From positions 186,001-250,000 of the forward strand of contig CAVQWS010000010.1 of assembly GCA_963717725.1 (NCBI GenBank): a stretch of 64,000 bases of DNA. Reading direction: 5' to 3'. The position numbers and the translations under genes were made by a program. Of the stretch, positions 62,801-64,000 are shown piece after piece (position 1 is the first letter of the stretch; every line of letters begins with the position of its first letter). The stretch is from AC-32 sp963717725. Its GTDB lineage: Bacteria > Actinomycetota > Thermoleophilia > Gaiellales > Gaiellaceae. The notes under the pieces are model-generated. The model was not told the DNA's origin. It worked only from the letters and a program-made list of their open reading frames with translations, and made no database searches.

Positions 62801-64000
62801 ATGTCCGAACGCGGAGAGTCCCCGCCCCCCGGTCTCCGCTCGTCGCAGCTCCAGGCGGAACAGCCGATCGAGGTTCGTCGCAGCCTGGACGCGATCCGGC
62901 GGGCGCGCTGGATGATCGTGGCGTTCGTGGTCGCGACCACGGCCGTGGTGGTCGGTATCTCGCTCTTAGTGCAGAAGACGTACCGTTCGACGTCGAAGCT
63001 GATCTACGAACCGGCGACCTCGGTCTTCGCGAGCACCGACCCCGACACGGTGAAGCGGAACCTCGAGACCTTCCAGCGGCTGCTGACGACCCGGCGCGTC
63101 CTCGACAGCGCGGCGAAGCGGGTCCCCGGGGAGACCGGTGACTCGCTCGAGAAGAATGTGTCGGCGTCGGTCGACCAGTCTGCCGACATCATCAGCATCG
63201 CGGCCCTGGCCTCTAAGCCGCGACTCTCGACGCTCATCGCCAATGCCACCGCCAATACCTTCGTCACGCTGCACCAGCAGGACGCCCGTCGCCAGCTCGA
63301 GACGGCCCAGGCGGCCCTGACCGCGCAGCTCCGCGACGCCCAGGCGCGCGGAGCGACTCCGCAGGAGCTCGACGCCATTCGGCAGCAGCTGGCGAACCTC
63401 AGCACGGAGCTCGCCACTGCCGGCTCGGACCTCACCACGATCCCGGCCGAGGTGCCAGACGCTCCCTACACTCCCCGGCCGTTCCGGAACGGGGTGCTGG
63501 CGTTCTTCGCCGCCCTCTTCCTCGGGATCATCGCTGCGCTAGCCCGTGACCGGCTGACGCCGCGCGTCGGCAGTCCGCGCGAGGTGAGCCGCGTGCTCGG
63601 CCTCCCGCTGCTCGTCGGACTCCCATTCGTCCGCCATCGCTTTGGTCGCCGGCGCAAACTCCTGCGCGCGGTCGCCAACGAGGCGTACCAGACGCTCCAG
63701 GCCTCGGTCCGTTTCTACCTGCCCCCGACCAAGCAGCAGGTGATCCTGGTCACGAGCTCGGTCGAGGGCGAAGGCAAGACGAGCGCCGCCGCGGGCCTCG
63801 CGCGCGCTCTGGCGCGAGTCGGCCAGAAGACGCTGTTGATCTCCGGCGACCTCCGCTTCCCGACGCTGCACGAGCTGTTCAGGACCCCGCTCTCGCCCGG
63901 GCTGTCCGACATTCTGGTCGCGGCTTCAAGCAACGGTGCGCGCCCGAACGAGATGTCGGTGGCAATCGACGAGAGCGTCCAGATCGTCGTCGGCGGCGTC
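62801..64000 (+). CDS. polysaccharide chain-length determinant / BY-type tyrosine kinase (3' end off window)
   Basis: 400 codons visible, open at the right edge. A cytoplasmic start, TM1 (WMIVAFVVATTAVVVGISLLV near residue 45), a Wzz-type extracytoplasmic coiled-coil (QLETAQAALTAQLRDAQARG), TM2 (GVLAFFAALFLGIIAALA near 235), then the kinase with Walker A VTSSVEGEGKTSAAAGLARAL near 320 and Walker A' LLISGDLRFPTLHELF. It would control glycan length and export, countered by the phosphatase at 49110. ATG is 7 bases after TATCGT (62788-62793), leaderless type. It is intact, unlike the preceding genes. Confidence 0.9.
   Translation, partial: MSERGESPPPGLRSSQLQAEQPIEVRRSLDAIRRARWMIVAFVVATTAVVVGISLLVQKTYRSTSKLIYEPATSVFASTDPDTVKRNLETFQRLLTTRRVLDSAAKRVPGETGDSLEKNVSASVDQSADIISIAALASKPRLSTLIANATANTFVTLHQQDARRQLETAQAALTAQLRDAQARGATPQELDAIRQQLANLSTELATAGSDLTTIPAEVPDAPYTPRPFRNGVLAFFAALFLGIIAALARDRLTPRVGSPREVSRVLGLPLLVGLPFVRHRFGRRRKLLRAVANEAYQTLQASVRFYLPPTKQQVILVTSSVEGEGKTSAAAGLARALARVGQKTLLISGDLRFPTLHELFRTPLSPGLSDILVAASSNGARPNEMSVAIDESVQIVVGGV

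Overview
The window reads as one chromosomal segment of a very GC-rich actinobacterium. The gene set points the same way: a DUF2469 protein (an actinobacterial family), an MSMEG_1061-type PPOX flavoprotein, a tilS-hpt-ftsH-fol-coaX-lysS block in the actinobacterial order, and many apparently leaderless genes opening with GTG or TTG. A deep-branching lineage such as Thermoleophilia/Gaiellales is my guess from the overall flavour, not something the sequence proves. I see no phage, insertion sequence, CRISPR array or rRNA, and only one tRNA.

Layout. 1-6.1 kb (minus strand): a Tad/Flp pilus operon (Flp pilin, TadE-like, TadG-like, CpaB, CpaE, CpaF cut by the window edge). 6.2-8.2 kb: two divergently transcribed, closely related NarL-type response regulators plus a small membrane protein. 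8.2-17.4 kb: small proteins, a possible RNA attenuator, an alpha/beta hydrolase, tRNA-Pro(CGG), a winged-helix protein, a flavoprotein, two MFS transporters, a nitrilase-family amidase, an antibiotic-kinase-like protein, a HAD phosphatase and a TetR regulator. 17.4-21.7 kb: two acyl-CoA dehydrogenases, an enolase-superfamily protein and an SDR. 21.7-30.9 kb: cell-wall proteins (VanW, L,D-transpeptidase), thioesterase, sirtuin, lipid kinase, purine nucleoside phosphorylase and GNAT. 30.9-49.6 kb: the conserved core, tilS-hpt-ftsH, a heterodimeric ABC exporter, folP-folB-folK with a subtilase inserted, an oligopeptide-type binding protein, coaX, dus, greA and lysS. 48-64 kb: a surface-polysaccharide locus (deacetylases, glycosyltransferases, nucleotidyltransferases, C-methyltransferase, flippase, secreted beta-helix protein, and a chain-length/tyrosine-kinase protein running off the right edge).

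Two themes stand out. First, many genes have a TANNNT-like -10 element 6-8 bases upstream of the start codon and no visible Shine-Dalgarno sequence. Several divergent pairs share one symmetric -10 (13193-13202, 29565-29574, 38062-38068). Two pairs even overlap their start codons on opposite strands (CATG at 18654-18657 and 40905-40908), so that each gene's -10 lies inside the other gene. Second, several tightly coupled genes seem to start at CTG (CTGA overlaps at 14042 and 53372) or ATT (28848).

From 52.9 to 62.5 kb nearly every gene carries single-base frameshifts, mostly a lost base in a short homopolymer. Two genes also show larger losses: an epimerase with a missing middle, and an rfbC fragment fused tail-first into an SDR fragment. 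The essential gene tilS and one ABC subunit also carry one-base shifts. Consensus or assembly error is the simplest explanation, so the broken genes are described as what they would encode if repaired.
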